From Blastococcus sp. PRF04-17 (GTDB lineage Bacteria > Actinomycetota > Actinomycetes > Mycobacteriales > Geodermatophilaceae), in contig NZ_CP095412.1 of assembly GCF_023016265.1 (NCBI RefSeq), forward strand, positions 3,162,001-3,226,000: a stretch of 64,000 bases of DNA, read 5' to 3'. Positions 1 through 7,236 of this stretch are shown one piece after another; within the stretch, counting starts at the first letter, position 1, and each line of letters begins with the position of its first letter. The notes below the pieces were generated by a model that worked only from the letters and a program-made list of their open reading frames with translations, was not told the origin of the DNA and ran no database searches. A program made the translations under genes and the position numbers.

Positions 1-489
1 CGCGTACTCCCGCGCGGTCAGGCCCGGCTCGAAACGCGCAGCCAGGGCGGGCGTACCGCGGAGTGCGGGGACGGCGGCGTAGGTCATCGTGATCGGGCAG
101 CCGTGGCCCATCTCGTTCTGCGTCCAGCCGAAGTACCCGACCGCCCGGCGCACGTGGGCGTGGGGGCCGGGATCGGTCCACGGGGCGCCGGCGAGGCCGT
201 GCTCGACCGACGTGCGCATCAGCTCGTGCCACGCCGGGTGGAACTCCACCTCCTCGATCCGGTGCCCGAACCTGTCGTGGGTGCGCAGCTTCGGCGGGTT
301 CTCGTCGGCCAGCCGGCCCCACTCCTGGGCCTGCTCGCCGCCGGCCAGCCGGCCGAGCTCCGCCAACGAGGCCAGGGCGGCCTCGTCGGCGTGCCGGACG
401 CAGGCCTCCGCGAGGACCGTGTCGCCGGCGATCGGGTCGTGGCCGATCAGCGGCGGGACCTGGTTGGTCACCTCGTGCGTGCCCGTCAT
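1..489 (-). CDS. AidB-like acyl-CoA dehydrogenase (N-terminal part; gene runs off the left edge)
   Basis: The reverse strand encodes 163 in-frame codons from an ATG at 489 to the window edge. The N-terminus reads TNQVPPLIGHDPIAGDTVL, and further on come DRFGHRIEEVEFHPAWHELM and NEMGHGCPITMTYAAVPAL. This layout is typical of the AidB / isovaleryl-CoA-dehydrogenase-like branch of the acyl-CoA dehydrogenase superfamily: N-terminal helical domain, then the start of the FAD-binding middle domain. AidB-type enzymes are flavoproteins linked to the alkylation response in E. coli; the actinobacterial substrate is not known. The catalytic C-terminal domain lies outside the window. Family assignment is firm, function is inferred. 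Confidence 0.85.
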   Translation of the reverse strand, partial: MTGTHEVTNQVPPLIGHDPIAGDTVLAEACVRHADEAALASLAELGRLAGGEQAQEWGRLADENPPKLRTHDRFGHRIEEVEFHPAWHELMRTSVEHGLAGAPWTDPGPHAHVRRAVGYFGWTQNEMGHGCPITMTYAAVPALRGTPALAARFEPGLTAREYA

Positions 490-724
490 GTCACGGACGG
501 TACGACCTCGCGGGTGCGCCGGAGACATCACCCGATCGAGTTCCATGGTCATCCGCCCGGGGAGGCGGCGGGATCCGGCGCTGAGCCGGGCCGTTTTTCG
601 TCACTGTCCGCAATGCCCCGATCGGGTGATGCGGTGTGACACGCCGCACAGCCTTTTTGTTCACTCACGTTTCGGTAGTCATGAGACGGATCCGTTCCTA
701 ACGTCCGCCGCCGTGGGGACCGTG
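490..724. promoter_or_regulatory. Divergent intergenic region with two small hairpins and a T-run
   Basis: This spacer separates the leftward acyl-CoA dehydrogenase gene from the rightward secreted-protein gene and must hold both promoters. Two inverted repeats are visible: CCCGATCGGG at 617-626, and GCGGTGT/ACGCCGC with a 3-nt loop at 631-647 (one G-T pair). The second is followed by a run of five T at 654-658, which resembles an intrinsic terminator lying inside the leader of the rightward gene. No confident -35/-10 pair was seen. A six-codon reading frame (ATG at 681, stop at 699-701) sits just upstream of the next gene; there is no evidence that it is translated. Confidence 0.4.
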
Positions 725-1882
725 GTGATCAGGGACGGCGGACAGCCGTGCCACACCCGCGCGTCCTGGCTCCCCCGCACCGTCGCAGCGCTCTTCCTGG
801 GCGCCGGCGTCTATGCCGGCATGGCGCTGGCCCTCGACTCCGCGGCGCACGCCGATGAGGCCGCCACGGCGAGCCAGAGTTCACCCGCAGCGTCGTCTTC
901 GGCGTCACCAGGGGGTTCGGGGGCCGGTACCACCACGTCCGGCAGCGATCCGGGCACCGCCTCGACGACGTCGACCACCGACGCGAGCAGCACCGCGAGC
1001 ACCTCGAGTTCGAGCACCACGAGTTCCAGCACCACGAGTTCCAGCACCACGAGCTCCAGCACCGGGACGGCCAGCACCGCGACGAGCGCGAGCTCGACCC
1101 CGGCTGCCGGCGACGCGCAGGGTCAGGCCGCTGCCTCCGGCGCGGAGGGCGCCGGCACGCCGGCCGACGACGGAGCAGCGACGGCCGACGGCACGACCGC
1201 GACGAGCAGCACGACGACGACCGCGACGAAGGTCGAGGACACGAAGGCCGAAACCACGCAGACCGCGACCACCGAGGTCGGAATCACGCAGGTCGGGAGC
1301 GCGCAGGTCGAGACCACCGACGGCACGTCGCAGTCGACCTGCGTCACGACGGTCGGCGGTGACCCCCAGGCGGCCGACGGGACGGTGTGCCAGCCCGTCG
1401 TGGCGGAGACCGCCCTCGTGGCCGCGCCGGTCAGCGCCACGGACCCGACCGTGCCGTGTGCCACGGCGGCTCCGGCGGCCACGACGGCCGTCACGGCCGT
1501 CACGGGAGGATCGCCGGCCGCAGGTACCTCCTCGCAGCAGTCGGGGGACGCCACGGTCGACCGGTCGTCCGACGTCGTGCAGGTCACCGGCGTCGAGCCG
1601 GCGCCGGCCAGCACGATCTCCGCCGCGGGCGCGCGGCACACGCAGTCCGACGACGCGCCGCCCACGGTCCCGGCGCCACCGACGACGAGCATCGCCGGTG
1701 GGTCCTCCGGTTGCGGCGGTCCGGGTCTCGGCCAGGGCTCTTCGAAGGGATCCGCCCCCGTCGGCGCCGCACTGGGCGACCCGGCCGACTTCTTCTTCGC
1801 ACCGAACGCCGCCGCGCGCACGGCCCAGGCGGCGGGGTCGGTGGTCACCACGACCGCCGACCCCGCGACCCGGCCGGACTGA
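725..1882 (+). CDS. Secreted Ser/Thr/Ala-rich low-complexity protein
   Basis: This gene encodes 385 residues from a GTG at 725, chosen because GGGGA lies 5 nt upstream; a GTG at 722 is also possible. The frame is open further upstream, but that part is antisense to the acyl-CoA dehydrogenase and has no start or ribosome site. The N-terminus is a signal peptide: a basic start, hydrophobic core TVAALFLGAGVYAGMALAL, and likely cleavage after DSAAHA. The mature protein is almost entirely Ser, Thr, Ala, Gly and Val, with no catalytic motif, no LAXTG signal and few Cys. A short 15-bp tandem repeat (about 1010-1063) encodes TTSSS units. It precedes the LAYTG surface genes in the same orientation and may be a glycosylated wall or matrix protein (inference). 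Specific function unknown. Confidence 0.6.
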   Translation: MIRDGGQPCHTRASWLPRTVAALFLGAGVYAGMALALDSAAHADEAATASQSSPAASSSASPGGSGAGTTTSGSDPGTASTTSTTDASSTASTSSSSTTSSSTTSSSTTSSSTGTASTATSASSTPAAGDAQGQAAASGAEGAGTPADDGAATADGTTATSSTTTTATKVEDTKAETTQTATTEVGITQVGSAQVETTDGTSQSTCVTTVGGDPQAADGTVCQPVVAETALVAAPVSATDPTVPCATAAPAATTAVTAVTGGSPAAGTSSQQSGDATVDRSSDVVQVTGVEPAPASTISAAGARHTQSDDAPPTVPAPPTTSIAGGSSGCGGPGLGQGSSKGSAPVGAALGDPADFFFAPNAAARTAQAAGSVVTTTADPATRPD

Positions 1883-1981
1883 CGCCGCCGCCGCTACAGC
1901 GGCCTGCGCCCGTCCCAGGGTGTGCCACGGGGGCACATCACGACTGGCTGCGCAGCCGCCCCGCTCACCACCCATTCACCA

Positions 1982-2017
1982 GCGCGTCATCTCACTTCTC
2001 AGGGCTCGATGACGCGC
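1982..2017 (+). promoter_or_regulatory. Leader hairpin, copy 1 (conserved-loop element)
   Basis: A perfect 10-bp stem (GCGCGTCATC paired with GATGACGCGC) encloses the 16-nt loop TCACTTCTCAGGGCTC. It ends 23 nt before the ATG of the first LAYTG repeat protein and is followed by an AAGGA ribosome site. The same loop recurs before the next two genes with different but still paired stems, which suggests a structured RNA leader or a protein-binding site. It lacks a T-run, so it does not look like a terminator. Confidence 0.7.
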
Positions 2018-2040
2018 CTCCAATCATAAGGACAGGAACG

Positions 2041-3174
2041 ATGAGACGAACCGTGAGAAACGGTCTCGCGATCGCCGGAATGGCCGGGGGCATGCTGTTC
2101 CTCGGCCAGGCGGTGGCCAGCGCCGACGAGCAGGCCGCCGGTGCCGAGTCCGGCACCGAGGTCATCCAGGAGTCGACCAGCACCTCGGGCGACGGTGCCG
2201 GCAACGCCAACTCCAGCAACAACGAGTCGTCGGCCAACAACTCCAACACCACGACGGTCGTGACCGACGTCGAGGGCGGCGACGGGGGCTCGAACTCCGC
2301 GTCGGTCAACACCGGCATCATCGAGGACGGCGGCATCAGCCGGACCTCCACCGAGTACGAGGAGCCCAACGGCGGCAGCGAGGTCGCCCTCGACCTCGAG
2401 ACCGGCGACGTCAAGGTCGTGCAGGAGGCCAACGGCGGCAACGTCAGCGGCAGCGGCAACGCGCACGTCTCCGGCGGCCCGAACCAGACCGCCACCGCCA
2501 CCGCCACCACCGCCGTGCACCAGACGGCGACCTCCGAGGGCGGCTCGCAGAACGGCAACTCCTCCGCCAGCTACATGGGCGGCGGCGACGGCGCCGGCAA
2601 CGCCAACTCCAGCAACAACGAGTCGTCGGCCAACAACTCCAACACCACGACGGTCGTGACCGACATCGAGGGCGGCGACGGCGGAAGCAACTGGGTCGAG
2701 ATCAACACCGGCCTGATCGGCGTCACCTTCAACTGCCCCGAGGGCTCCACCTGCTACTTCAACATCAAGACCGGTGACGTCTACGTGCACCAGGAGGCCA
2801 ACGGCGGCAACGTCACCAACAGCGGCAACGTCAGCATCGGTGACAAGGACGGCCACGGCCACGGCCCCAAGCCCGGCCCCAAGCCCGGCCCCAAGCCCGG
2901 CGACAAGCCCGGCGCCAAGCCCGGCGCCAAGCCCGGTGACAAGCCCGGTGACGGCCACGACTGCCCCAAGGAGACGGTGACTCCGCCCAAGAAGCCCATC
3001 GCTCCGACCTACCACGCCCCGAAGCACAGCTCCGCCCAGCCGAGCGGTCAGCTGGCCTACACCGGAGCCACCGGTGAGGACAGCTCCCTCGGCCTGACCC
3101 TGGGCCTGCTGGCCCTCGGCGCGGGCGGCGCACTCACCATGGCCGGCCGCCGCCGCGAGACGGCGACGGTCTGA
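2041..3174 (+). CDS. LAYTG-anchored Asn/Gly-rich repeat surface protein, copy 1
   Basis: A 377-residue exported protein. The signal peptide is residues 1-27 (MRRTVRNGLAIAGMAGGMLF, cleavage after AVASA). Two repeats of roughly 115-130 residues follow, from about 50 and 182. Each repeat has three parts: DGAGNANSSNNESSANNSNT, then a G-rich DGG.N..VNTG turn, then TGDVKV..EANGGNVSGSGN. A Lys-Pro-Gly spacer (GPKPGPKPGDKPG units) leads to the sorting signal: LAYTG at 338-342, a hydrophobic helix (LGLTLGLLALGAGGAL) and the tail GRRRE. LAXTG is the class E sortase motif, and such a sortase lies downstream at 6332. The periodic Asn/Ser/Thr/Gly pattern suggests a beta-solenoid or amyloid-like fold (inference). 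Nearest known analogues in role are the LAXTG-anchored long chaplins of Streptomyces, although sequence similarity to them is not evident. Confidence 0.75.
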   Translation: MRRTVRNGLAIAGMAGGMLFLGQAVASADEQAAGAESGTEVIQESTSTSGDGAGNANSSNNESSANNSNTTTVVTDVEGGDGGSNSASVNTGIIEDGGISRTSTEYEEPNGGSEVALDLETGDVKVVQEANGGNVSGSGNAHVSGGPNQTATATATTAVHQTATSEGGSQNGNSSASYMGGGDGAGNANSSNNESSANNSNTTTVVTDIEGGDGGSNWVEINTGLIGVTFNCPEGSTCYFNIKTGDVYVHQEANGGNVTNSGNVSIGDKDGHGHGPKPGPKPGPKPGDKPGAKPGAKPGDKPGDGHDCPKETVTPPKKPIAPTYHAPKHSSAQPSGQLAYTGATGEDSSLGLTLGLLALGAGGALTMAGRRRETATV

Positions 3175-3180
3175 ACCGTC

Positions 3181-3214
3181 GGTCCGCCGCCCGGACCACT
3201 CCGGGCGGCGGACC
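3181..3214 (+). terminator. Hairpin terminator after LAYTG gene copy 1
   Basis: A perfect 15-bp stem (GGTCCGCCGCCCGGA and its complement) with loop CCAC starts 7 nt after the stop codon. There is no T-run, as is common for actinobacterial terminators. The same structure follows the second copy and a degenerate one follows the third repeat gene. Confidence 0.75.
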
Positions 3215-3247
3215 GGCAGCCACATCGACCACATCACCCATTCACCA

Positions 3248-3283
3248 GCGTGTCGCCTCACTTCTCAGGGCTCGGCGGCACGC
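3248..3283 (+). promoter_or_regulatory. Leader hairpin, copy 2 (conserved-loop element)
   Basis: Stem GCGTGTCGCC pairs with GGCGGCACGC over 10 positions, one of them a T-G (U-G in RNA) pair, around the same 16-nt loop TCACTTCTCAGGGCTC. It ends 22 nt before the ATG at 3306. Compared with copy 1, several stem positions differ on both sides with pairing kept, while the loop is unchanged. The wobble pair favours an RNA structure over a DNA operator. Confidence 0.7.
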
Positions 3284-3305
3284 AACCGTTCCAGGGAGAA
3301 CAACG

Positions 3306-4469
3306 ATGAGACGAACCGTGAGAAACGGTCTCGCGATCGCCGGAATGGCCGGGGGCATGCTGTTCCTCGGCCAGGCGGTGGCCAGCGCCGACGAGCAGGC
3401 CGCCGGTGCCGAGTCCGGCACCGAGGTCATCCAGGAGTCGACCAGCACCTCGGGCGACGGTGCCGGCAACGCCAACTCCAGCAACAACGAGTCGTCGGCC
3501 AACAACTCCAACACCACGACGGTCGTGACCGACGTCGAGGGCGGCGACGGGGGCTCGAACTCCGCGTCGGTCAACACCGGCATCATCGAAGGCGGCCCGC
3601 AGGGTCAGCCGCTGCCGGAGCTGACCTCCACCGAGTACGAGGAGCCCAACGGCGGCAGCGAGGTCGCCCTCGACCTCGAGACCGGCGACGTCAAGGTCGT
3701 GCAGGAGGCCAACGGCGGCAACGTCAGCGGCAGCGGCAACGCGCACGTCTCCGGCGGCCCGAACCAGACCGCCACCGCCACCGCCACCACCGCCGTGCAC
3801 CAGACGGCGACCTCCGAGGGCGGCTCGCAGAACGGCAACTCCTCCGCCAGCTACATGGGCGGCGGCGACGGCGCCGGCAACGCCAACTCCAGCAACAACG
3901 AGTCGTCGGCCAACAACTCCAACAGCACGACGGTCGTGACCGACATCGAGGGCGGCGACGGCGGAAGCAACTGGGTCGAGATCAACACCGGCCTGATCGG
4001 CGTCACCTTCAACTGCCCCGAGGGCTCCACCTGCTACTTCAACATCAAGACCGGTGACGTCTACGTGCACCAGGAGGCCAACGGCGGCAACGTCACCAAC
4101 AGCGGCAACGTCAGCATCGGTGACAAGGACGGCCACGGCCACGGCCCCAAGCCCGGCCCCAAGCCCGGCCCCAAGCCCGGCGACAAGCCCGGCGCCAAGC
4201 CCGGTGACAAGCCCGGCGCCAAGCCCGGTGACGGCCACGACTGCCCCAAGGAGACGGTGACTCCGCCCAAGAAGCCCATCGCTCCGAGCTACCACGCTCC
4301 GACGTACCACGCGCCGAAGCACAGCTCCGCCCAGCCGAGCGGTCAGCTGGCCTACACCGGAGCCACCGGTGAGGACAGCTCCCTCGGCCTGACCCTGGGC
4401 CTGCTGGCCCTCGGCGCGGGCGGCGCGCTCACCATGGCCGGCCGCCGCCGCGAGACGGCGACGGTCTGA
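3306..4469 (+). CDS. LAYTG-anchored Asn/Gly-rich repeat surface protein, copy 2
   Basis: A 387-residue near-twin of the preceding gene: identical signal peptide, two Asn-rich repeats, KPG spacer and LAYTG sorting signal (348-352) with hydrophobic helix and basic tail. It differs by a longer insert after the first VNTGIIE (GGPQGQPLPEL in place of DGGISR), a rearranged KPG tract and an added YHAPT segment. The ribosome site is CAGGGAGAA upstream of the ATG. It has its own leader hairpin and its own terminator, so each gene is probably transcribed as a separate unit. It is expected to be exported by Sec and linked to peptidoglycan by the class E sortase encoded nearby. Fold and partner are not known. 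Confidence 0.75.
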   Translation: MRRTVRNGLAIAGMAGGMLFLGQAVASADEQAAGAESGTEVIQESTSTSGDGAGNANSSNNESSANNSNTTTVVTDVEGGDGGSNSASVNTGIIEGGPQGQPLPELTSTEYEEPNGGSEVALDLETGDVKVVQEANGGNVSGSGNAHVSGGPNQTATATATTAVHQTATSEGGSQNGNSSASYMGGGDGAGNANSSNNESSANNSNSTTVVTDIEGGDGGSNWVEINTGLIGVTFNCPEGSTCYFNIKTGDVYVHQEANGGNVTNSGNVSIGDKDGHGHGPKPGPKPGPKPGDKPGAKPGDKPGAKPGDGHDCPKETVTPPKKPIAPSYHAPTYHAPKHSSAQPSGQLAYTGATGEDSSLGLTLGLLALGAGGALTMAGRRRETATV

Positions 4470-4475
4470 ACCGTC

Positions 4476-4509
4476 GGTCCGCCGCCCGGACCACTCCGGG
4501 CGGCGGGCC
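4476..4509 (+). terminator. Hairpin terminator after LAYTG gene copy 2
   Basis: Stem GGTCCGCCGCCCGGA with its complement (one T-G pair), loop CCAC, beginning 7 nt after the stop codon. It is equivalent to the hairpin at 3181-3214. Confidence 0.7.
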
Positions 4510-4561
4510 GGCACCCGGTCGGGGAGACCGGCCCGGTATCCCCGGCGACCGCACCACCAGA

Positions 4562-4594
4562 GCGTCGCCTCACTTCTCAGGGCTCGGGCGACGC
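4562..4594 (+). promoter_or_regulatory. Leader hairpin, copy 3 (conserved-loop element)
   Basis: An 8-bp stem (GCGTCGCC with GGCGACGC) carries the loop TCACTTCTCAGGGCTC plus one extra G. It ends 22 nt before the ATG at 4617, the same spacing as the other two copies. The downstream gene is clearly diverged from the first two, so conservation of the loop here is not explained by the recent duplication. Confidence 0.7.
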
Positions 4595-4616
4595 ACAACC
4601 GTTCCAGGGGGAACAC

Positions 4617-6170
4617 ATGAAACGCACAGCGAGGAACGCTCTCGTCGTAGCCGGAATGGCAGGGGGGCTCTTCTTCCTCGGCCAAGCCGTTGCCGGCGCC
4701 GACGAGGGAGCGGGCAACGCCAACACGAGCAACAACGAGGCGTCGGCCACCAACTCCAACACCACGACGGTCACGACCAGCGTCGAGGGCGGCAGCGGCG
4801 GCACCAACTCCGCGGCGGTCAACACCGGAGCCATCGTCGGCGGCGGCGGCATCATGACGGCGCCGGCGAGCACCGCCTCGACCAGCTCCGCTCCTCCGCC
4901 CAACGGCGGAGGCGGTGGTGGGGTGGCCGTGAAGACGGGTGACGTCAAGGTCTCGCAGCAGGCCAACGGCGGCAGCGTGAGCGGCAGCGGCAACGTGCAC
5001 GTCTCCGGCGGCCCGAAGCAGACCGCCACCGCCACTGCGGACACCACGGTCCACCAGACCGCCGCGTCCAAGAACCACGGCGGCGGGGCGGGCAACGCCA
5101 ACACGAGCAACAACCAGGCGTCGGCCAGCAACACGAACACGACCACGGTCAGCACCGACGTCCGGGGCGGCAACGGCGGGGTCAACTCCGCCGCGGTCAA
5201 CACCGGCCTCATCCTCGATCTCGGCTTTGGTCGTGACCTCGCGGCCACGACCAGCGGCTCACCGGGACACGAGGGCGGCGGTGTCGAGGTGACGACAGGT
5301 GACGTCCACCTGAAGCAGCAGGCCAACGGCGGCGACGTCCACAACAGCGGCAACGTGTCGATCAAGGGCGGAGCGCACCAGACCGCCACGGCGCACGCCG
5401 ACACCGCCGTCCACCAGAAGGCCCGTTCGAAGGGCCACGGCGACGGGGCCTACAACCTCAACGTCAGCAACAACGAGGCCTCCGCCAGCAACTACAACTC
5501 GACGACGGTCACGACCTACGTCGCAGGAGGTGACGGCGGCTACAACAGCGCCGAGGTGAATACCGGGGCCATCATCTTCTTCGGCTTCTTCGGTCCGCTG
5601 GCGAGCAGCGGCGGGGAGTACGAGGAAGGCGGCTTCGTGGTGGAGACCGGTGACGTCTGGCTGAAGCAGCAGGCCAACGGCGGTGACGTCCACAACAGCG
5701 GCAACGTGTCGATCAAGGGCGGAGCGCACCAGACCGCCACGGCACACGCCACCACCACCGTCCACCAGAAGGCCCACTCGAAGGGCCACGGCGACGGGGC
5801 CTACAACCTCAACGTCAGCAACAACGAGGCCTCCGCCAGCAACTACAACTCGACGACGGTCACGACCTACGTCACGGGCGGCGACGGCGGCAGCAACGAG
5901 GCCTTCGTCAACACCGGCGCCATCATCTTCTTCGGCTTCTTCGCTCCGTTCAGCACCAGCGGTGCGGAGTACGAGGAAGGCGGCTTCGTGGTGGACACCG
6001 GTGACGTCTACGTGAAGCAGCAGGCCAACGGCGGCGACGTCCGCAACAGCGGCAACGTGTCGATCAAGGGCGGAGCGCACCAGACCGCCACGGCACACGC
6101 CACCACCACCGTCCACCAGAAGGCCCACTCGAAGGGCGTTCGCGGGGACTACTGCAAGAAGACCGTCTGA
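4617..6170 (+). CDS. Secreted four-repeat Asn/Gly-rich protein without sorting signal
   Basis: A 517-residue exported protein related to the two LAYTG proteins. The signal peptide MKRTARNALVVAGMAGGLFF ends near VAGA. Four repeats of about 118 residues follow (starts near 29, 156, 274 and 392). Each has GAGNANTSNNEAS or GAYNLNVSNNEASASNYNS, then a GDGG.NSA.VNTG turn, a variable insert, and TGDVYVKQQANGGDV.NSGN with SIKGGAHQTATAHA. Repeats 3 and 4 carry an unusual aromatic insert, AIIFFGFF. There is no LAXTG and no C-terminal membrane helix; the protein stops at GVRGDYCKKTV with a single Cys near the end. It may be released or may co-assemble with the anchored paralogues (inference). The ribosome site is CAGGGGGAA. 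Confidence 0.7.
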   Translation: MKRTARNALVVAGMAGGLFFLGQAVAGADEGAGNANTSNNEASATNSNTTTVTTSVEGGSGGTNSAAVNTGAIVGGGGIMTAPASTASTSSAPPPNGGGGGGVAVKTGDVKVSQQANGGSVSGSGNVHVSGGPKQTATATADTTVHQTAASKNHGGGAGNANTSNNQASASNTNTTTVSTDVRGGNGGVNSAAVNTGLILDLGFGRDLAATTSGSPGHEGGGVEVTTGDVHLKQQANGGDVHNSGNVSIKGGAHQTATAHADTAVHQKARSKGHGDGAYNLNVSNNEASASNYNSTTVTTYVAGGDGGYNSAEVNTGAIIFFGFFGPLASSGGEYEEGGFVVETGDVWLKQQANGGDVHNSGNVSIKGGAHQTATAHATTTVHQKAHSKGHGDGAYNLNVSNNEASASNYNSTTVTTYVTGGDGGSNEAFVNTGAIIFFGFFAPFSTSGAEYEEGGFVVDTGDVYVKQQANGGDVRNSGNVSIKGGAHQTATAHATTTVHQKAHSKGVRGDYCKKTV

Positions 6171-6176
6171 ACCACC

Positions 6177-6210
6177 GGCCCGCCGTCCGGACCACAGCGG
6201 GCGGCGGGCC
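6177..6210 (+). terminator. Imperfect hairpin terminator after the four-repeat protein
   Basis: GGCCCGCCGTCCGGA and AGCGGGCGGCGGGCC pair around loop CCAC, with a T-G pair and two mismatches next to the loop. It has the same position and shape as the two terminators upstream. Confidence 0.55.
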
Positions 6211-6331
6211 GGGCACCACCTGCGGGCCCCGTCTGCCGGGAAGCAGTCCCCGGCAGACGGGCGCTCGTCACCGTCGGAGGAAACCGACCGACCGATCCCG
6301 GACGCCGGGCACGCCGAACGACAGGGGAACC

Positions 6332-7204
6332 GTGAGCACCGCAGTGCACCCCGACACCACCCGCGCCGCCTCGTCGGACGGCGAGGAGCGGCCGGCTGCC
6401 CGGCGCACCGGGGATCTCGCCCGCACGCTCGCCCGCGGAGTGGGTCAGACGCTGCTCACGGTCGGGTTCGTCGTGCTGCTGTTCGTGGCGTACCAGTTGT
6501 GGTTCACCGACGTGCTCGCGGCCCGGGAGCAGCAGCAGCTCGCCGAGGAGATCCAGGAGCAGTGGGCCTCCGCGCCCACCGTCGAGCAGCCCGCGGCGCC
6601 GCCGGCGCCCGCCGCCGGGGCACCGACCCAGGCGCCCGCCGCGGCTCCGGAACCGGCGCCGCCGGCGATCGACGTCGCGGTCGGCCAGCCCTTCTCGATC
6701 CTGCACGTCCCCGCGCTGGGAGAGGAGTACGCGCGGGTCGTCGTCGAGGGCGTCTCCCAGGTCGAACTGGCTCAGGGACCGGGTCACTACATCGGCACGG
6801 CGATGCCCGGCGAACAGGGCAACTTCGCCGTCGCCGGCCACCGCGTCGGTCATGGCGCCCCGTTCCTCGACCTGGACACGCTGCGGCCAGGCGATCCCAT
6901 CGTGGTGGAGACCGAGGGGCACTGGTTCACCTACCGGGTGCTGGGCGACCCCACCACGGGCGACTTCTCCACCGATCCGAGCGGGATCCCGGGACGCCGG
7001 ATCGTGCATCCGACCGACGTGGCAGTCATCTCGCCGACCCCCGGCGGCACGGCCGACGAGCCGGCGAGCGGCGCCTACCTCACCCTGACGACCTGTCACC
7101 CCAAGTACTCGGCGCAGCAGCGGCTGATCATCCACGCGGCGCTCGACGGGGCGCCGTTGAGCAAGGCCACCGCCCCCGACGGACCGTCGGCGCTGAACGG
7201 CTGA
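6332..7204 (+). CDS. srtE: Class E sortase
   Basis: A 290-residue membrane-anchored transpeptidase. After a short cytoplasmic N-terminus there is one membrane helix (LLTVGFVVLLFVAYQLWF, about 46-63), a Pro/Ala-rich linker, and the sortase domain from about residue 110. The catalytic residues are visible: His170 in AVAGHRVGHGAPF, Cys255 in TLTTCHP and Arg264 in SAQQRLIIHA. The TLTTCHP signature and length fit class E, which cleaves LAXTG and joins the Thr to peptidoglycan. The two LAYTG proteins just upstream are obvious substrates. The GTG start at 6332 follows AGGGGAA. In Streptomyces and relatives srtE often sits near crgA and the pabA-like gene; here it is about 42 kb away, beside its substrates. 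Confidence 0.92.
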   Translation: MSTAVHPDTTRAASSDGEERPAARRTGDLARTLARGVGQTLLTVGFVVLLFVAYQLWFTDVLAAREQQQLAEEIQEQWASAPTVEQPAAPPAPAAGAPTQAPAAAPEPAPPAIDVAVGQPFSILHVPALGEEYARVVVEGVSQVELAQGPGHYIGTAMPGEQGNFAVAGHRVGHGAPFLDLDTLRPGDPIVVETEGHWFTYRVLGDPTTGDFSTDPSGIPGRRIVHPTDVAVISPTPGGTADEPASGAYLTLTTCHPKYSAQQRLIIHAALDGAPLSKATAPDGPSALNG

Positions 7205-7236
7205 CGGGGGCCGTACGACCGACCGGGAGGAAACTC

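Larger units (their letters stand above)
1971..4509 (+). repeat. Tandem duplication of a ~1.27-kb surface-protein gene unit
   Basis: The segment from about 1974 to 3214 (leader, gene, terminator) is repeated almost exactly at about 3235 to 4509. Long stretches of both coding sequences are identical at nucleotide level, so the duplication is recent or homogenised by gene conversion. The visible differences are concentrated in four places: the hairpin stem, a short insert after VNTGIIE, the number and order of KPG spacer units, and an extra YHAPT unit before the sorting signal. Confidence 0.85.

Noticed and set aside
89-724. Long open frames on the + strand across the first 700 bases
   Set aside because: They are antisense to the AidB-like gene, which has clear family motifs on the other strand. 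The frame that joins the secreted protein has no ribosome site before 722.
813-2012. Arg/Pro-rich open frames overlapping the Ser/Thr-rich gene on both strands
   Set aside because: They are frame shadows of a GC-rich low-complexity gene: very high Arg/Pro content, no start signals, no domain.
1982-4594. The three leader hairpins as ordinary transcription terminators
   Set aside because: They lack T-runs, lie just before the start codon rather than after a stop, and separate terminators already follow each gene. The conserved loop is not expected in a terminator.
1999-5078. Long reverse-strand open frames across the repeat surface-protein genes
   Set aside because: They are mirror frames of the Asn/Gly-rich repeats (Val/Gly/Asp/Ala-rich), with no ribosome sites. 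The forward frames have signal peptides and sorting signals.
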